Positions 1 to 7,238 are shown, counted from the stretch's first letter. The stretch is 28,061 nucleotides of DNA from CAZTXD01 sp964617995 (GCA_964617995.1 CAZTXD010000035.1:1-28061); one strand, 5' to 3'. The notes: generated by a model from the letters alone, not told the origin. A program made the numbers and translations.

Positions 1-17
1 GGGAGTGATCTGGGAGG

Positions 18-146
18 GTGGGTCGGCACTCTGCGAGAGTGGCCTCTGCTCAGAAAGATTCCCGAGATGGCCGGACCGAGGCGGTGGAAAGCCTGCACGG
101 GCAGTTGCGGGAGTCGCTTTATACGCTAGTCGAGACTGCGCGGTGA
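18..146 (+). pseudogene. possible ArdC-like N-terminal remnant (very short)
   Basis: A 42-codon frame opens at GTG 18 and stops at TGA 144. Its tail contains EAVESLHGQLRESLYTLV, which has the spacing of the first helix of ArdC-type ssDNA-binding/antirestriction domains (E-x-LH-x-L-x3-L-x2-LV). In that family the helix continues into a tryptophan and a long domain that is absent here, so if the resemblance is real this is a stump cut off just upstream of the insertion sequence. The resemblance rests on about 18 residues recalled from the family, and the gene may also begin before the window. It could equally be chance. Confidence 0.22.
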
Positions 147-189
147 GGTGGGGAGCCGCAGAGCGGTGATGATGCCGGGCTGATGGTCA

Positions 190-237
190 GGGCCCTTCCG
201 TACTCGGTGATGCAAGTCATCGAGCAAGGAAGGGCCC
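190..237 (+). repeat. inverted repeat over the transposase ribosome-binding site
   Basis: GGGCCCTTCC (190-199) and GGAAGGGCCC (228-237) are perfect 10-base arms separated by 28 bases. The right arm contains the purine-rich Shine-Dalgarno stretch AAGGAAGGG that lies just before ATG 241. A transcript entering from outside the element would contain both arms and could fold the ribosome-binding site shut; one starting inside the loop would not. Confidence 0.6.
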
Positions 238-240
238 CGA

Positions 241-1236
241 TGGAACTTGATGCTATGAGAGTCCGTCTGCATCTGCGCCGGGTGCGTGTGGTTGCGGTGC
301 TGGTGGATGTGATGAAACGGCTGGTGGTCGGGATCGTCGACACGAGACGGGTGGTCCGTTGCCCGTATTGTGGGTACGGGACGGCTCGGGTGCATGACCG
401 GCGTCGGCTGCGGGTACGGGACCTGCCTACCCGAGGCCGTCCGACCACACTGGAGTGGGTGTGCCGCCGCTTCGCCTGTGAGGAATGCTCCGAGCGGCAC
501 TGGGAGGATCATCCTGAGATTGTTGTCGGGCGGCGCACCCATGTCACGCGGCGTCTGGCCCGCCAGGTCGTCCGTGATGTGAACCATCTCTCCATCCGGG
601 AGATCTCCCGCCGCTATGGGCTGAGGTGGCATTTCATCATGGCGCTGGTGGGTGGGTGGTCGGATCTAGTGGTGGCCGCTCGGCGGCGTCGCCGCTGCCG
701 GGCTTCGTTGGTGGACGAGACCAGCCTCCGGCGGGGCCACCGTGCCGTTACGGTGCTCATCGACGAGGAGACCGGGCAAGGCCTGGGAGTGGTCCGCCGC
801 CGCGATGCCGGGGCCCAGGCCGGGTTCTTCGCCGCGCAGGGCCACCGTTGGTGGCGGGGAGTGAAGGTCGTGGTGACCGACGGGTCACCCTCGTACCGGG
901 CCGCCATCGACACCCATCTGGGTCACGCCACCCATGTGGTTGACGGTTCCACTTCGCCCGCCGGTTCGCCGCCGGGCTCATCGAGGTGCGCCGCCGAGCC
1001 CAACGCATCGGCGAGAAAGGAACCCGTCCCGCCTTCGACCCCGACATCTTCCGTTCCCGCTATCTCCAACTCAGCCGCCTCGACCGCCTCGAGACAGAAC
1101 GCATCGAAGCGTTATGCAAAGTCCTGGCTCGAGACCCCCAGCTGGAAGTGGTCTGGCCGATGCTCCAACACCTCTACGGCATCCACCTCGCCGGCTCATC
1201 CGAAGAAGCGAACCAGGCGCCCGTCTTCGCAAGGAT
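241..1236 (+). pseudogene. ISL3-family transposase, frameshifted and 3'-truncated
   Basis: The N-terminus has the ISL3 zinc-binding pattern: RCPYCG, then a histidine in ARVHDRR, the LRDLPTRGRPT-like stretch (here VRDLPTRGRPT) and FACEECSERHW with a second cysteine pair. A winged/HTH segment (SIREISRRYGL) follows, then the DDE catalytic core with VDETS and VVTDGSPSYRAAID. The frame breaks after the aspartate codon at 942-944. Reading on in the +2 frame from 944 gives RFHFARRFAAGLIEVRRRA and then FDPDIFRSRYL, normal ISL3 sequence up to about 1218. Restoring one C (GACGG to GACCGG) repairs the frame. The C-terminal part, which should carry the last catalytic acidic residue, is missing. The start at ATG 241 is chosen because AAGGAAGGG sits at normal spacing; an in-frame ATG at 183 lies outside the element. 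Confidence 0.85.
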
Positions 1237-2180
1237 CAGGCTGAAGCAAGCTCGCGGAGGCCGATGGCCACTTGTCTCCACATGGAAGGACCACCGTGAC
1301 CGTCATCGGTGACGATCAGGCGACTACCCGGCCATGACTCGTGCAGTTGTTGAGCAGGCGCCAGGGGACTACTCCTATCGCGCTCACCATGGATCATGAT
1401 GCATGGCACGGCACCCATCGCCGGGGCACCCCGCACGAGCTCGTTCGGTTGTAGCCACGAGTCCGCCGCCCAACAATGTGTGACCTGGCGTGCGAAACCG
1501 AGCCGGAACCTCGGGTCTTGAAAACGAGAATCGACGAATCCATCGATTGGCTGCTCATCGTCGACATTGACATGGGCGTCCTCCCACCGGCACCACTCCT
1601 CGGCAGCTGGAACGTGGACGTCCGGGTCGGAGTCCATGACCATGCGACGGTACGCCTCGACGAGCCGTACCCCCTGGTATCGCTCAGCTGCGTAGTCATG
1701 GAACCGGTGCCACGGGCCGGACGCGTAGCTAGCCCCATGCTCTGTGAGGTGGTCGATCTCGGCCCTACCGCCGGTGCTCACCGCAGCGACTACAACCCCG
1801 AGCACCCGATCAACATGGCGCTGGGCATACGTCAGCCCGAGGACGGACCCCCAGGACGCACCGCTGACGATCCACCGTTCGATGTCGAGGGCACGACGAA
1901 TGGTCTCGAGGTCCTCTACGTGACGGTCCATGTCGATGGTGGACCAGTCCACGTCATCGTCTGCTGCGTGGGGTGTGCTTCTTCCGGCGGCGCGCTGGTC
2001 GTAGCAGACGACCCGATGGAGCCCGCCATCGAACAGTTCGAAAGCGCTGGATCGAAACCCTGAGCCAGGTCCGCCATGGATCCACACCGCAGCGACCCCC
2101 TCCGGATCACCTGCTTGTTCCACATACAGGCGGTGCCCACCATCGAATTTGAGCATGTCGTGAGCGAAGGTGTCGATCAC
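1236..2180 (-). CDS. alpha/beta hydrolase, proline iminopeptidase-like (S33)
   Basis: A 314-residue cytoplasmic alpha/beta hydrolase. The oxyanion-hole motif HGGPGSG lies near residue 35 and CYDQRAAGRS near residue 60, as in prolyl aminopeptidases (CDQRGSGRS). The nucleophile elbow is GASWGS, near residue 107, in place of the usual GGSWGS. The acid is probably the aspartate of HGERD and the histidine that of DDGHGG, so the Ser-Asp-His triad looks complete and the length fits the family, which removes N-terminal proline from peptides. The start is GTG 2178-2180 with TAGGG upstream; an ATG eight codons in has no ribosome-binding site. Its last codons abut the broken end of the insertion sequence, yet the protein appears full length. 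True substrate is unknown; a general esterase or amidase is possible. Confidence 0.85.
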   Translation of the reverse strand: MIDTFAHDMLKFDGGHRLYVEQAGDPEGVAAVWIHGGPGSGFRSSAFELFDGGLHRVVCYDQRAAGRSTPHAADDDVDWSTIDMDRHVEDLETIRRALDIERWIVSGASWGSVLGLTYAQRHVDRVLGVVVAAVSTGGRAEIDHLTEHGASYASGPWHRFHDYAAERYQGVRLVEAYRRMVMDSDPDVHVPAAEEWCRWEDAHVNVDDEQPIDGFVDSRFQDPRFRLGFARQVTHCWAADSWLQPNELVRGAPAMGAVPCIMIHGERDRSSPLAPAQQLHESWPGSRLIVTDDGHGGPSMWRQVAIGLRELASA

Positions 2181-2348
2181 GGAGAAACCCTACCGACATC
2201 ACGGTTGTCCTTTTTGAAACTGCGTTTGCCCCTCGACCGAGCGCCGAGGTGTCGATCCCGGGCGATCTCAGATATGGGGCGGTTCCGCTATGGAACTGGT
2301 GATCTGCGCTAATGATTGCACTGGAAGGGGCATTGGCTGAGGCCTTGG

Positions 2349-3027
2349 TCAGTCGCTGACCTGTTCTGCGGCGTCGTCCAGTATCCATGAGACGTTGTGG
2401 TAGTGGTCGTTTGTACTGACATACATGAAGGTCTCGAGTGTCTCCGGTGAGTGCATGGCCAGAGTGATGTAGCCGGGAAGGTTGCCTTGTGTCCCGTAGA
2501 CGACTCTTGGAGCGTCGAACAGTTCGACACCCAGTCCATAGTCGTAGCGTCGTGCGGGGTCTCGGCGAGAGTCAATGCCCGTTCCGGTGATTATCTCTGA
2601 GAACAGCTGTGGCGAGATGATGTTTCCCTGTGTCAGAGCGATGAAGAAGTCGTGGACGTCGACAACGTTGCTGACGAGTCCGCCGGCGGACCAGACGGTG
2701 GTAGAGATTGCGGTGTAGTCGAAGTCGACCGGTATCACTGGGCCGCCCAACTGCACCGTGAAGGCGTCACGGGGCATCTCTCTGTTCGTAGTGGCTCAGG
2801 TAGGTGGAATCGAGGCCGAGGGGATCAAGGATCCGTTCCCGGAGAGCTTCGTGATATGGCTGACCGGTCACTTCTTCTATGAGTTGTCCGAGGATCATGT
2901 AGTTGGTGTTGGCGTACTGGAACCCGGAGCCGGGCTCAAAGGTCACGCTCTCGTCTTCGATGAGTCGATAGAGCTCATGTGGTGTGGGCCCACAGCGCGT
3001 CCGTGAGGCGCTCCACATGGCCGACAA
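2349..3027 (-). pseudogene. class C beta-lactamase-like serine hydrolase, broken
   Basis: Two minus-strand frames make one protein. The upstream part (3027 to about 2770) reads ...FEPGSGFQYANTNYMILGQ and LIEEVTGQPYHEALRERI, carrying the Y-x-N catalytic motif of the class C/penicillin-binding-protein fold. It then runs off frame at HYEQRDAP-stop. The downstream part (2777 to 2349) resumes at MPRDAFTVQ and contains the WSAGGLVSNVVDVHDF stretch and a YDYGLGVELF segment typical of the family's C-terminal half. A one-base insertion near 2773 explains the break. The N-terminal third with the S-x-x-K nucleophile is absent, so even a repaired frame would be inactive. This is a gene remnant next to a tRNA, with no reason to predict drug resistance. 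Confidence 0.8.
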
Positions 3028-3242
3028 CGCCGAACGAAGGAGGACCCACCGGTGGATATTCCAGCGCGGTGTTCACAGCGTCCTCGGTCCTTCCGGTGGA
3101 GGCTAGCGAGGCGGGCGAGAGCCCGACCCTCCAGCCGACGCGCAATCCGATGGATCAATACAGTCCGATGACATCTGCGAGAGGACCGGCCTTGTCGGCG
3201 GGGAGAACATCACGCACGTTGGTGGTTGGTGCCTATCTGAAG

Positions 3243-3315
3243 TGGGCCCCGTGGGACTCGAACCCACAACCAACGGGTTAAAAGCCCGCTGCTCTGCCAG
3301 TTGAGCTAGGGGCCC
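3243..3315 (-). tRNA. tRNA-Lys (UUU)
   Basis: Read on the minus strand, the 73-base cloverleaf starts GGGCCCC at 3315 and ends with the pairing GGGGCCC plus discriminator A at 3243. The D arm is AGCTCAACTGGCAGAGC, the anticodon stem-loop GGGCTTTTAACCC gives anticodon TTT, and the T arm is GTGGGTTCGAGTCCCAC. The 3' CCA is not encoded (CTTC follows). The gene lies between the beta-lactamase remnant and a redox-protein fragment, a position consistent with an insertion hotspot. Confidence 0.96.
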
Positions 3316-3412
3316 AAGACTGCACGATAACCCTCTGGAAAACGCACTAGAGAACGCGACGAAACAGGCGAGCACTCCTGCTCATACTGAGAGGATTCAC
3401 CGGCCGAGAGCG

Positions 3413-3526
3413 ATGACGGTCGAATTACCCATCCTTATCAGCAGCGAGGGGTGCCCGTACTGTGCGTTTCGACTGCGCGCCCGTCACTGCCCATATCGAA
3501 CGCTTTCTGCGTCTCTCCGGTGGTGA
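3413..3526 (+). pseudogene. glutaredoxin/GST N-terminus-like fragment
   Basis: A 37-codon frame, ATG 3413 to TGA 3524, begins MTVELPILISSEGCPYCAFR. The pattern hydrophobic beta strand, then CPYC, then an arginine-rich helix start is that of thioredoxin-fold proteins of the glutaredoxin or glutathione-transferase-N type (LPILYSFRRCPYA is common there). The frame ends before the rest of the fold could form. It follows the tRNA and precedes a converging GNAT gene. Probably a degraded gene start; a real micro-protein or coincidence cannot be excluded. Confidence 0.35.
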
Positions 3527-3536
3527 ACGGAGATGG

Positions 3537-4052
3537 CTAGAGGTGCTTCCCAGGCACCCACACCGGCCGCGTGTCCTGATCCCGGGTCCGCTCGTTGATC
3601 TCGAATCCGCTTCGCTCCCAGAACTCCCGGATGGAAGGACACGCTTCCAAGACGGTCACCAGGATCCACGCCCAGCCCCGCTCAGCTAGGTGTTCCTCGA
3701 TGGCCATCACCGTCTCCGACCCGATGCCGCGACGTTGCCATTTCCGATGAACGAGGAGAAGTCCCACCATGGGGACGCCCCGGTCGGGATGGGGCTCGAG
3801 GAAACCTCCCAGACCGACCAACTCCCCATCCTCGGATCGTCGGATGCCGAACGAAACCGAGTTCTCTCGGACGGACTCCTTCCACAGATGCATCTCCGCA
3901 TCCGATCGATGCCAGGAACTCTTCCCAGCGAAATCGTCCGAGGAGGCCACCCAGTCGGGGTTCGAGTTGACTACCGACAGCACCTCCTCTGGATCGGTGA
4001 GCTCCCCGATTGGCTCCAACATGAGTCGCTCCGTCGCCAGCTCCATCACCAC
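3537..4052 (-). CDS. GNAT N-acetyltransferase (RimJ/RimL-like)
   Basis: A 171-residue single-domain GNAT. It opens with ATERLMLEPI, the usual first strand of RimJ/RimL-type enzymes. The acetyl-CoA pyrophosphate-binding loop is seen in VHRKWQRRGIGSETV (Q-R-R-G-I-G) around residues 102-115, followed by a C-terminal ERSGFEI strand. These enzymes move an acetyl group from acetyl-CoA to a protein N-terminus or small amine; which one cannot be read here. The start may be GTG 4052, GTG 4049 or ATG 4046; GGGGTGAG lies about six bases before the first. It lies 45 bp downstream of another GNAT gene on the same strand, so the two may be co-transcribed. Confidence 0.85.
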   Translation of the reverse strand: MVMELATERLMLEPIGELTDPEEVLSVVNSNPDWVASSDDFAGKSSWHRSDAEMHLWKESVRENSVSFGIRRSEDGELVGLGGFLEPHPDRGVPMVGLLLVHRKWQRRGIGSETVMAIEEHLAERGWAWILVTVLEACPSIREFWERSGFEINERTRDQDTRPVWVPGKHL

Positions 4053-4097
4053 GATTGTCTCACCCCGACCGACTCGTTATCGGCATCGCCACATCGG

Positions 4098-4736
4098 TTA
4101 CGACTTGGGTGAAGATGACTCGGGCGTGGAGAGATCCAGCCGGACGAGGAGACGGGGAAGGCCGGCGCTGTGACCTTCGGTCACGAGGACACGTCGGAAC
4201 CCGGCCGCATCGAACATCGAGGCGATCCCGACGAACGCGAAGCCCGCATCCACCCTGCCGCCGGCAGGATCGATCGGGTAGGCCTCGATACCGGGCGCGC
4301 CTGCCTTCCGAGCCTCGTCGATCACGCCCGCGAGAAGCGCCGTTGCGATGCCGCGGCGTCGGTAACCGGGGCGGATCCGAAAGCAGCCGATCGACCAGAC
4401 CGGCTGCTCGTCGACGAGCGGAATCGTCCGAGAGTTCATGAGGCGGGGTGTCTCGGTTCGGACACCGACACCGACCCAACCCACCGCTTGTCCGTCCATA
4501 TAGGCGAGAAACCCCGGAGGCGGCTCCCCCTGCATCTGCTCGCGCAGCAACTCCGGCCGCGACTTGCCTCCCGACAGTCGCTTTGAATCGAAGCCACGCC
4601 ACGCTTGACACCAGCAGCCGGCTTCACCGCTCGAGCCGAGCAGCTCGGTCACGTGGGCGAACCGGTCGATCGTGGCCGGAACGATCTCGATCCATGCGGC
4701 CTCTCCCATCGCTCGAAGATACCAAACGGAATCCAT
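4098..4736 (-). CDS. GNAT N-acetyltransferase
   Basis: About 212 residues from ATG 4736, or 203 from ATG 4709 (MGEAAWIEIVPAT). The GCWCQAWRGF segment near the N-terminus and the acetyl-CoA loop FRIRPGYRRRGIATALL are typical of a widespread actinobacterial GNAT group. So is EAYPIDPAGGRVDAGFAFVG followed by MFDAAGFRRV. Substrate is unknown. Neither start has a convincing Shine-Dalgarno; the second is favoured by where family homology begins, and TATCTT ten bases before it could serve as a -10 box for a leaderless message. It is first of the two adjacent GNAT genes. Confidence 0.85.
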   Translation of the reverse strand: MDSVWYLRAMGEAAWIEIVPATIDRFAHVTELLGSSGEAGCWCQAWRGFDSKRLSGGKSRPELLREQMQGEPPPGFLAYMDGQAVGWVGVGVRTETPRLMNSRTIPLVDEQPVWSIGCFRIRPGYRRRGIATALLAGVIDEARKAGAPGIEAYPIDPAGGRVDAGFAFVGIASMFDAAGFRRVLVTEGHSAGLPRLLVRLDLSTPESSSPKS

Positions 4737-4911
4737 GACGAGACGGGTTCAACAGATTGAGCCCGGGAGGCAAGACGACACTACGCGAGAGGGGCTCTAC
4801 GACCCTCGGGCCACCCTGACCGGACCCGGGCGACCCAAGAGCGGGAGGCTTCGGCAAACCTGGTCGGGGTGGCATCGCAGGGCTGACATGCAGCTGGAGG
4901 CCAAGCGGCTG

Positions 4912-5817
4912 TCAATGCATGTGGGTGGTGACGAGGTCTCGGGTGATGGCGATGGCGGCGTTGGAGCCTCCTGCTATGGCCCGAGCGACGCTGGAGACGG
5001 GGTGGGTGAGGTCGCCGGCGGCCCAGATGCCGGGAACGCTTGTCGCCCCGAACGCGTCTGCTGTCAGGTGGCCGGTGGGGGTGGTGTCCAGGCCAAGCCT
5101 TTCGAGCAGCGATGGATGACGAATTTGGTGAGGTGCGGGAACCAGCATCCCGGTGACGGCGACGCGGGTTCCGTCGGTGAGGCTGATCTCCTCGAGTTCT
5201 CGCCCGGGGCCATGTAACGCGGCCACTTCACCCTCAAGGATTCGGATGCCTGCATTCTCGAGTTGCTCCCTTTGCTCGTCGTCCGGTGTGGTGCCGTCGG
5301 TGATGAGGGTGAGGTCGTCGGTCCAGCGGCGGAGCAGCAGGGCCCGTTCGGCTGGGCCGCCGAGCACGGCGAGGGGCTGGTCGCGGTGTTCCCATCCGTG
5401 GCAAAAGGGGCAGTGGAACACGCTCGAGCCCCACCGTGGTTCGATGCCGTCGATGTCGGGCAGTGAATAGTTCATCCCGGTCGCCAACAGGATGCGGTCG
5501 CTGTGGATCGTGTCAGTGTCGCCCAGTTCGAGTCGCCATCTCGGCGTGTCGTTGGGGTGGATGGCCGTGACCATGGCGGAGCGCCGGGTGATAGTCGCGT
5601 AGGCGTCCAATTCGTCAGCCGCGCGTTGGTAGAACTCGGCGGGATTGGTGCCGTCGTTGCCCAACAACCCTCCGATACCGGTGGATGGCGTGTTGGATGG
5701 TTGGCCGGCATCGATCAGCAGGACGCGGGCGCGGGCGCGGCCGAGGACGAGCGCTGCGGATGAGCCGGCGGCGCCGCCACCGATGATGACAACGTCGGGA
5801 TGTGGGTCTGCGGTCAT
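4912..5817 (-). CDS. thioredoxin-reductase-like FAD-dependent oxidoreductase
   Basis: A 301-residue two-dinucleotide-fold flavoprotein when started at ATG 5817. FAD binding is shown by VVIIGGGAAGSS (residues 9-20) and by PGIWAAGDLT near the C-terminus. The redox pair is HCPFC (C136, C139) in the context FHCPFCHGWE, as in the stand-alone thioredoxin-reductase-like proteins of actinobacteria. The second nucleotide-binding loop reads LGGPAERA rather than GGGxSA, so the NADPH site is divergent and the electron donor is uncertain. Other starts are ATG 5847 and TTG 5874; the FAD strand begins directly after 5817, which favours the short form. The gene follows the XRE-cupin regulator closely and is probably in its operon. 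Confidence 0.85.
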   Translation of the reverse strand: MTADPHPDVVIIGGGAAGSSAALVLGRARARVLLIDAGQPSNTPSTGIGGLLGNDGTNPAEFYQRAADELDAYATITRRSAMVTAIHPNDTPRWRLELGDTDTIHSDRILLATGMNYSLPDIDGIEPRWGSSVFHCPFCHGWEHRDQPLAVLGGPAERALLLRRWTDDLTLITDGTTPDDEQREQLENAGIRILEGEVAALHGPGRELEEISLTDGTRVAVTGMLVPAPHQIRHPSLLERLGLDTTPTGHLTADAFGATSVPGIWAAGDLTHPVSSVARAIAGGSNAAIAITRDLVTTHMH

Positions 5818-5859
5818 TGCCCCGAAGATAAGTCCGCCGTTCGTCATAGGCAATGCATC

Positions 5860-5874
5860 TTGCCGAATCGGCAA
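5860..5874. promoter_or_regulatory. perfect palindrome between regulator and flavoprotein gene
   Basis: TTGCCGAATCGGCAA is a perfect inverted repeat with six-base arms and a three-base centre. It lies directly after the stop codon of the XRE-cupin gene and before the preferred starts of the flavoprotein gene. It could be an internal operator, a weak hairpin in the shared mRNA, or chance. No T-run follows, so it is not a normal terminator. Confidence 0.35.
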
Positions 5875-5880
5875 CGTTGG

Positions 5881-6444
5881 TCAGTGGTCTCGAAGATGGG
5901 TCCGTTGCCCGTGGTGGTCGAGGATGGTGATGATCTCAGCCGGTCCTTCGTACCCTGTCATCCAGTGTGGTGTCATCGTGTCGAACTCAGCTGCCTGCCC
6001 AGCTCTGACAAGATGCTCGCGTTCACCAAGTCGGAGCCGGACCGCGCCGGTGATGACGTAGAACCAGTCCCGACCCGGATGAACCTGAGGCTCCAGAGGT
6101 CGCTTCCTGGCCGGAAGCCGGATCTTCGCCACCATCCGCCCTGAAGGGTCGTCGGGGCGGGTCAGCATCCAGTAGGTAGCACCGTTGGCCGAGTCACGCG
6201 TCGGTCGGATGACGACGTCTTCGGATTCGTCGTCGACCAGAAGCTCGTCGACGGTCGTGTCGAGGGCCCGGGCCAGGGTGACGAGATGGTCCAGCGCCAG
6301 CCGGCGCTGGCCGGTTTCGATGCGGCTGATGGTCGACGCACCGATGTGGGCGCGCCGGGCCAGCTCGTCGAGGGACCAGCCCCGCGCCATTCGAAGACTC
6401 CGGAGACGATGCCGAGCGGCGCTTTCGATCTGGTCTTGCGTCAT
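5881..6444 (-). CDS. XRE-family regulator with cupin domain
   Basis: A 187-residue two-domain DNA-binding regulator. Residues about 8-63 are an XRE helix-turn-helix (LRSLRMARGWSLDELARRA, then IGASTISRIETGQR). Residues about 105-165 form a cupin barrel (VHPGRDWFYVITGAVRLRLG and an AGQAAEFDTMTPHW strand) that in this family senses a small ligand. The start is ATG 6444, where homology begins; in-frame GTG and TTG codons up to 6477 are possible. The downstream flavoprotein gene is the likely target along with its own promoter, an inference from position. It faces away from the plus-strand genes that begin at 6835. Confidence 0.88.
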   Translation of the reverse strand: MTQDQIESAARHRLRSLRMARGWSLDELARRAHIGASTISRIETGQRRLALDHLVTLARALDTTVDELLVDDESEDVVIRPTRDSANGATYWMLTRPDDPSGRMVAKIRLPARKRPLEPQVHPGRDWFYVITGAVRLRLGEREHLVRAGQAAEFDTMTPHWMTGYEGPAEIITILDHHGQRTHLRDH

Positions 6445-6623
6445 CGGCAGGAGTGTATGCGCAGAGGGCACCAACACCGTACCTTCCTGGGCGAATGGGA
6501 GAGCCCCGAGGTGCTCAAGGCCTCAGGTAGCTGCAAGGGCTGAGGCTATCGAAGCCCGACGGAGTAGATGCGCAGAGACAGTTCGGGCGATCGACGAGGT
6601 CCCCGGTGAACCGTGGGCTGTGG

Positions 6624-6640
6624 CCCCCGGCTGCCGGGGG
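6624..6640. promoter_or_regulatory. GC-rich hairpin
   Basis: CCCCCGG (6624-6630), loop CTG, CCGGGGG (6634-6640): a perfect seven-base stem with a three-base loop, overlapping the first base pairs of the tandem repeat. It has no following T-run. Possible attenuator or protein-binding site. Confidence 0.35.
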
Positions 6641-6712
6641 CTGGAACCCTGGGTTTCCCCAGGCAGGTCGAGCCGGGGCTGGAACCCTGGGTTTCCCCAG
6701 GCAGGTCGAGCC
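6637..6712. repeat. two exact 38-bp tandem copies
   Basis: Copy one is 6637-6674 and copy two 6675-6712. Both start GGGGCTGGAACC and end CAGGTCGAGCC with no mismatch. Each copy contains CTGGGTTTCCCCAG, a five-base stem with a TTTC loop (6649-6662 in copy one). There is no spacer between copies, so this is a direct tandem duplication, not a CRISPR unit. It lies 123 bp upstream of the next start codon. Confidence 0.9.
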
Positions 6713-6834
6713 CCGGTGACGCGGGGGCGGTTCCCCGGAGCCACTGCAATATCTGGCTCCGCGTTTTCGTCTCTCAGGACGAGGCCGGCGTCTCGAAGCC
6801 CGGCCAGGCAGTCGACATCGACAGGAGGACGAAA

Positions 6835-7137
6835 GTGTCGTTCACACAGATCATCACGGTGGAAGGCGCCGACGAGCAGGCGCTGCATGACCACGTCGCC
6901 CAGTGGGACGAAGAGCAGGCCGGTGTTGCACCCGGGTATCTCGGTGCCCGGGTCCTCTCCGACAGCGAGGGCAAGCGACACATCATCGAGGTCGACTTCA
7001 CCTCCGAGGAGGAGGCTCGGCGCAACAACGACCGCCCCGAGACCGGCGCCTGGGCTCAGAAGCTCCAGGAGATGGGAACCGGCCAGCCCGACTACCGGGA
7101 TCTCCGTCTGGTCTGCACCACCTACTCGACGAGCTGA
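6835..7137 (+). CDS. small conserved protein, ABM/dabb-like fold
   Basis: A 100-residue cytoplasmic protein beginning (V/M)SFTQIITVEGADEQ. GTG 6835 is chosen because AGGAGG lies six bases upstream at ideal spacing; the frame stays open far upstream (to 6613) but that part is repeat-derived and not protein-like. The pattern of a beta strand with FTQII, a helix, PGYLGARVLSD, HIIEVDFTSEEEA and a C-terminal LRLVCTTY strand suggests a dimeric alpha/beta barrel like antibiotic-biosynthesis-monooxygenase or stress-response proteins. I do not recognise a characterised member and assign no reaction. It is followed after 111 bp by the ArsR-SRPBCC gene, which has its own promoter. Confidence 0.82.
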   Translation: MSFTQIITVEGADEQALHDHVAQWDEEQAGVAPGYLGARVLSDSEGKRHIIEVDFTSEEEARRNNDRPETGAWAQKLQEMGTGQPDYRDLRLVCTTYSTS

Positions 7138-7208
7138 GAAAGCCGGATCCGATCGGTGGCCGCGCCCAAGGCTGGAGGGGCTCCCGGGGATAGCTGGAAC
7201 ATCCGGGC

Positions 7209-7238
7209 TTGACAGGTAACCAAATGGTTTCCTATATT
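7209..7238 (+). promoter_or_regulatory. promoter with internal ArsR-type operator
   Basis: TTGACA (7209-7214) is a perfect -35 box. Eighteen bases later TATATT (7233-7238) is a good -10 box (or CTATAT at 17). Transcription would begin within a few bases of ATG 7249, so the message may be leaderless or nearly so. The spacer holds AACCAAATGGTT (7218-7229), an inverted repeat with AACCA/TGGTT arms. This is where an autorepressing ArsR protein would block the polymerase. The core AACC-N4-GGTT recurs at the second ArsR locus (22776-22791). Confidence 0.72.

Larger units (their letters stand above)
188..1236 (+). mobile_element. truncated ISL3-family insertion sequence
   Basis: The left end is placed where GGGCCCTTCC begins, 50 bp before the transposase start. 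ISL3 elements commonly have terminal repeats beginning GG(C/G)xCTTC, so the placement fits the family. No matching right inverted repeat is present. Transposase similarity fades near position 1218, and the stop codon of the convergent hydrolase gene lies at 1236, so the right third of the element has been lost. The element also carries a frameshift and cannot move on its own. Exact boundaries are inferred. Confidence 0.65.
6445..6834. other. 390-bp divergent intergenic region
   Basis: This is the space between the starts of the XRE-cupin gene and the small ABM-like gene. I see no credible coding frame in it. It holds a perfect hairpin at 6624-6640 and a two-copy 38-bp tandem repeat at 6637-6712, listed separately. 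No clear -35/-10 pair stands out. Confidence 0.6.

Noticed and set aside
2349..3027. Beta-lactam resistance gene
   Set aside because: The frame is broken and the S-x-x-K region is missing; many proteins with this fold are not lactamases.
6637..6712. CRISPR array
   Set aside because: Two copies with no spacer and no Cas genes nearby; a simple tandem duplication.
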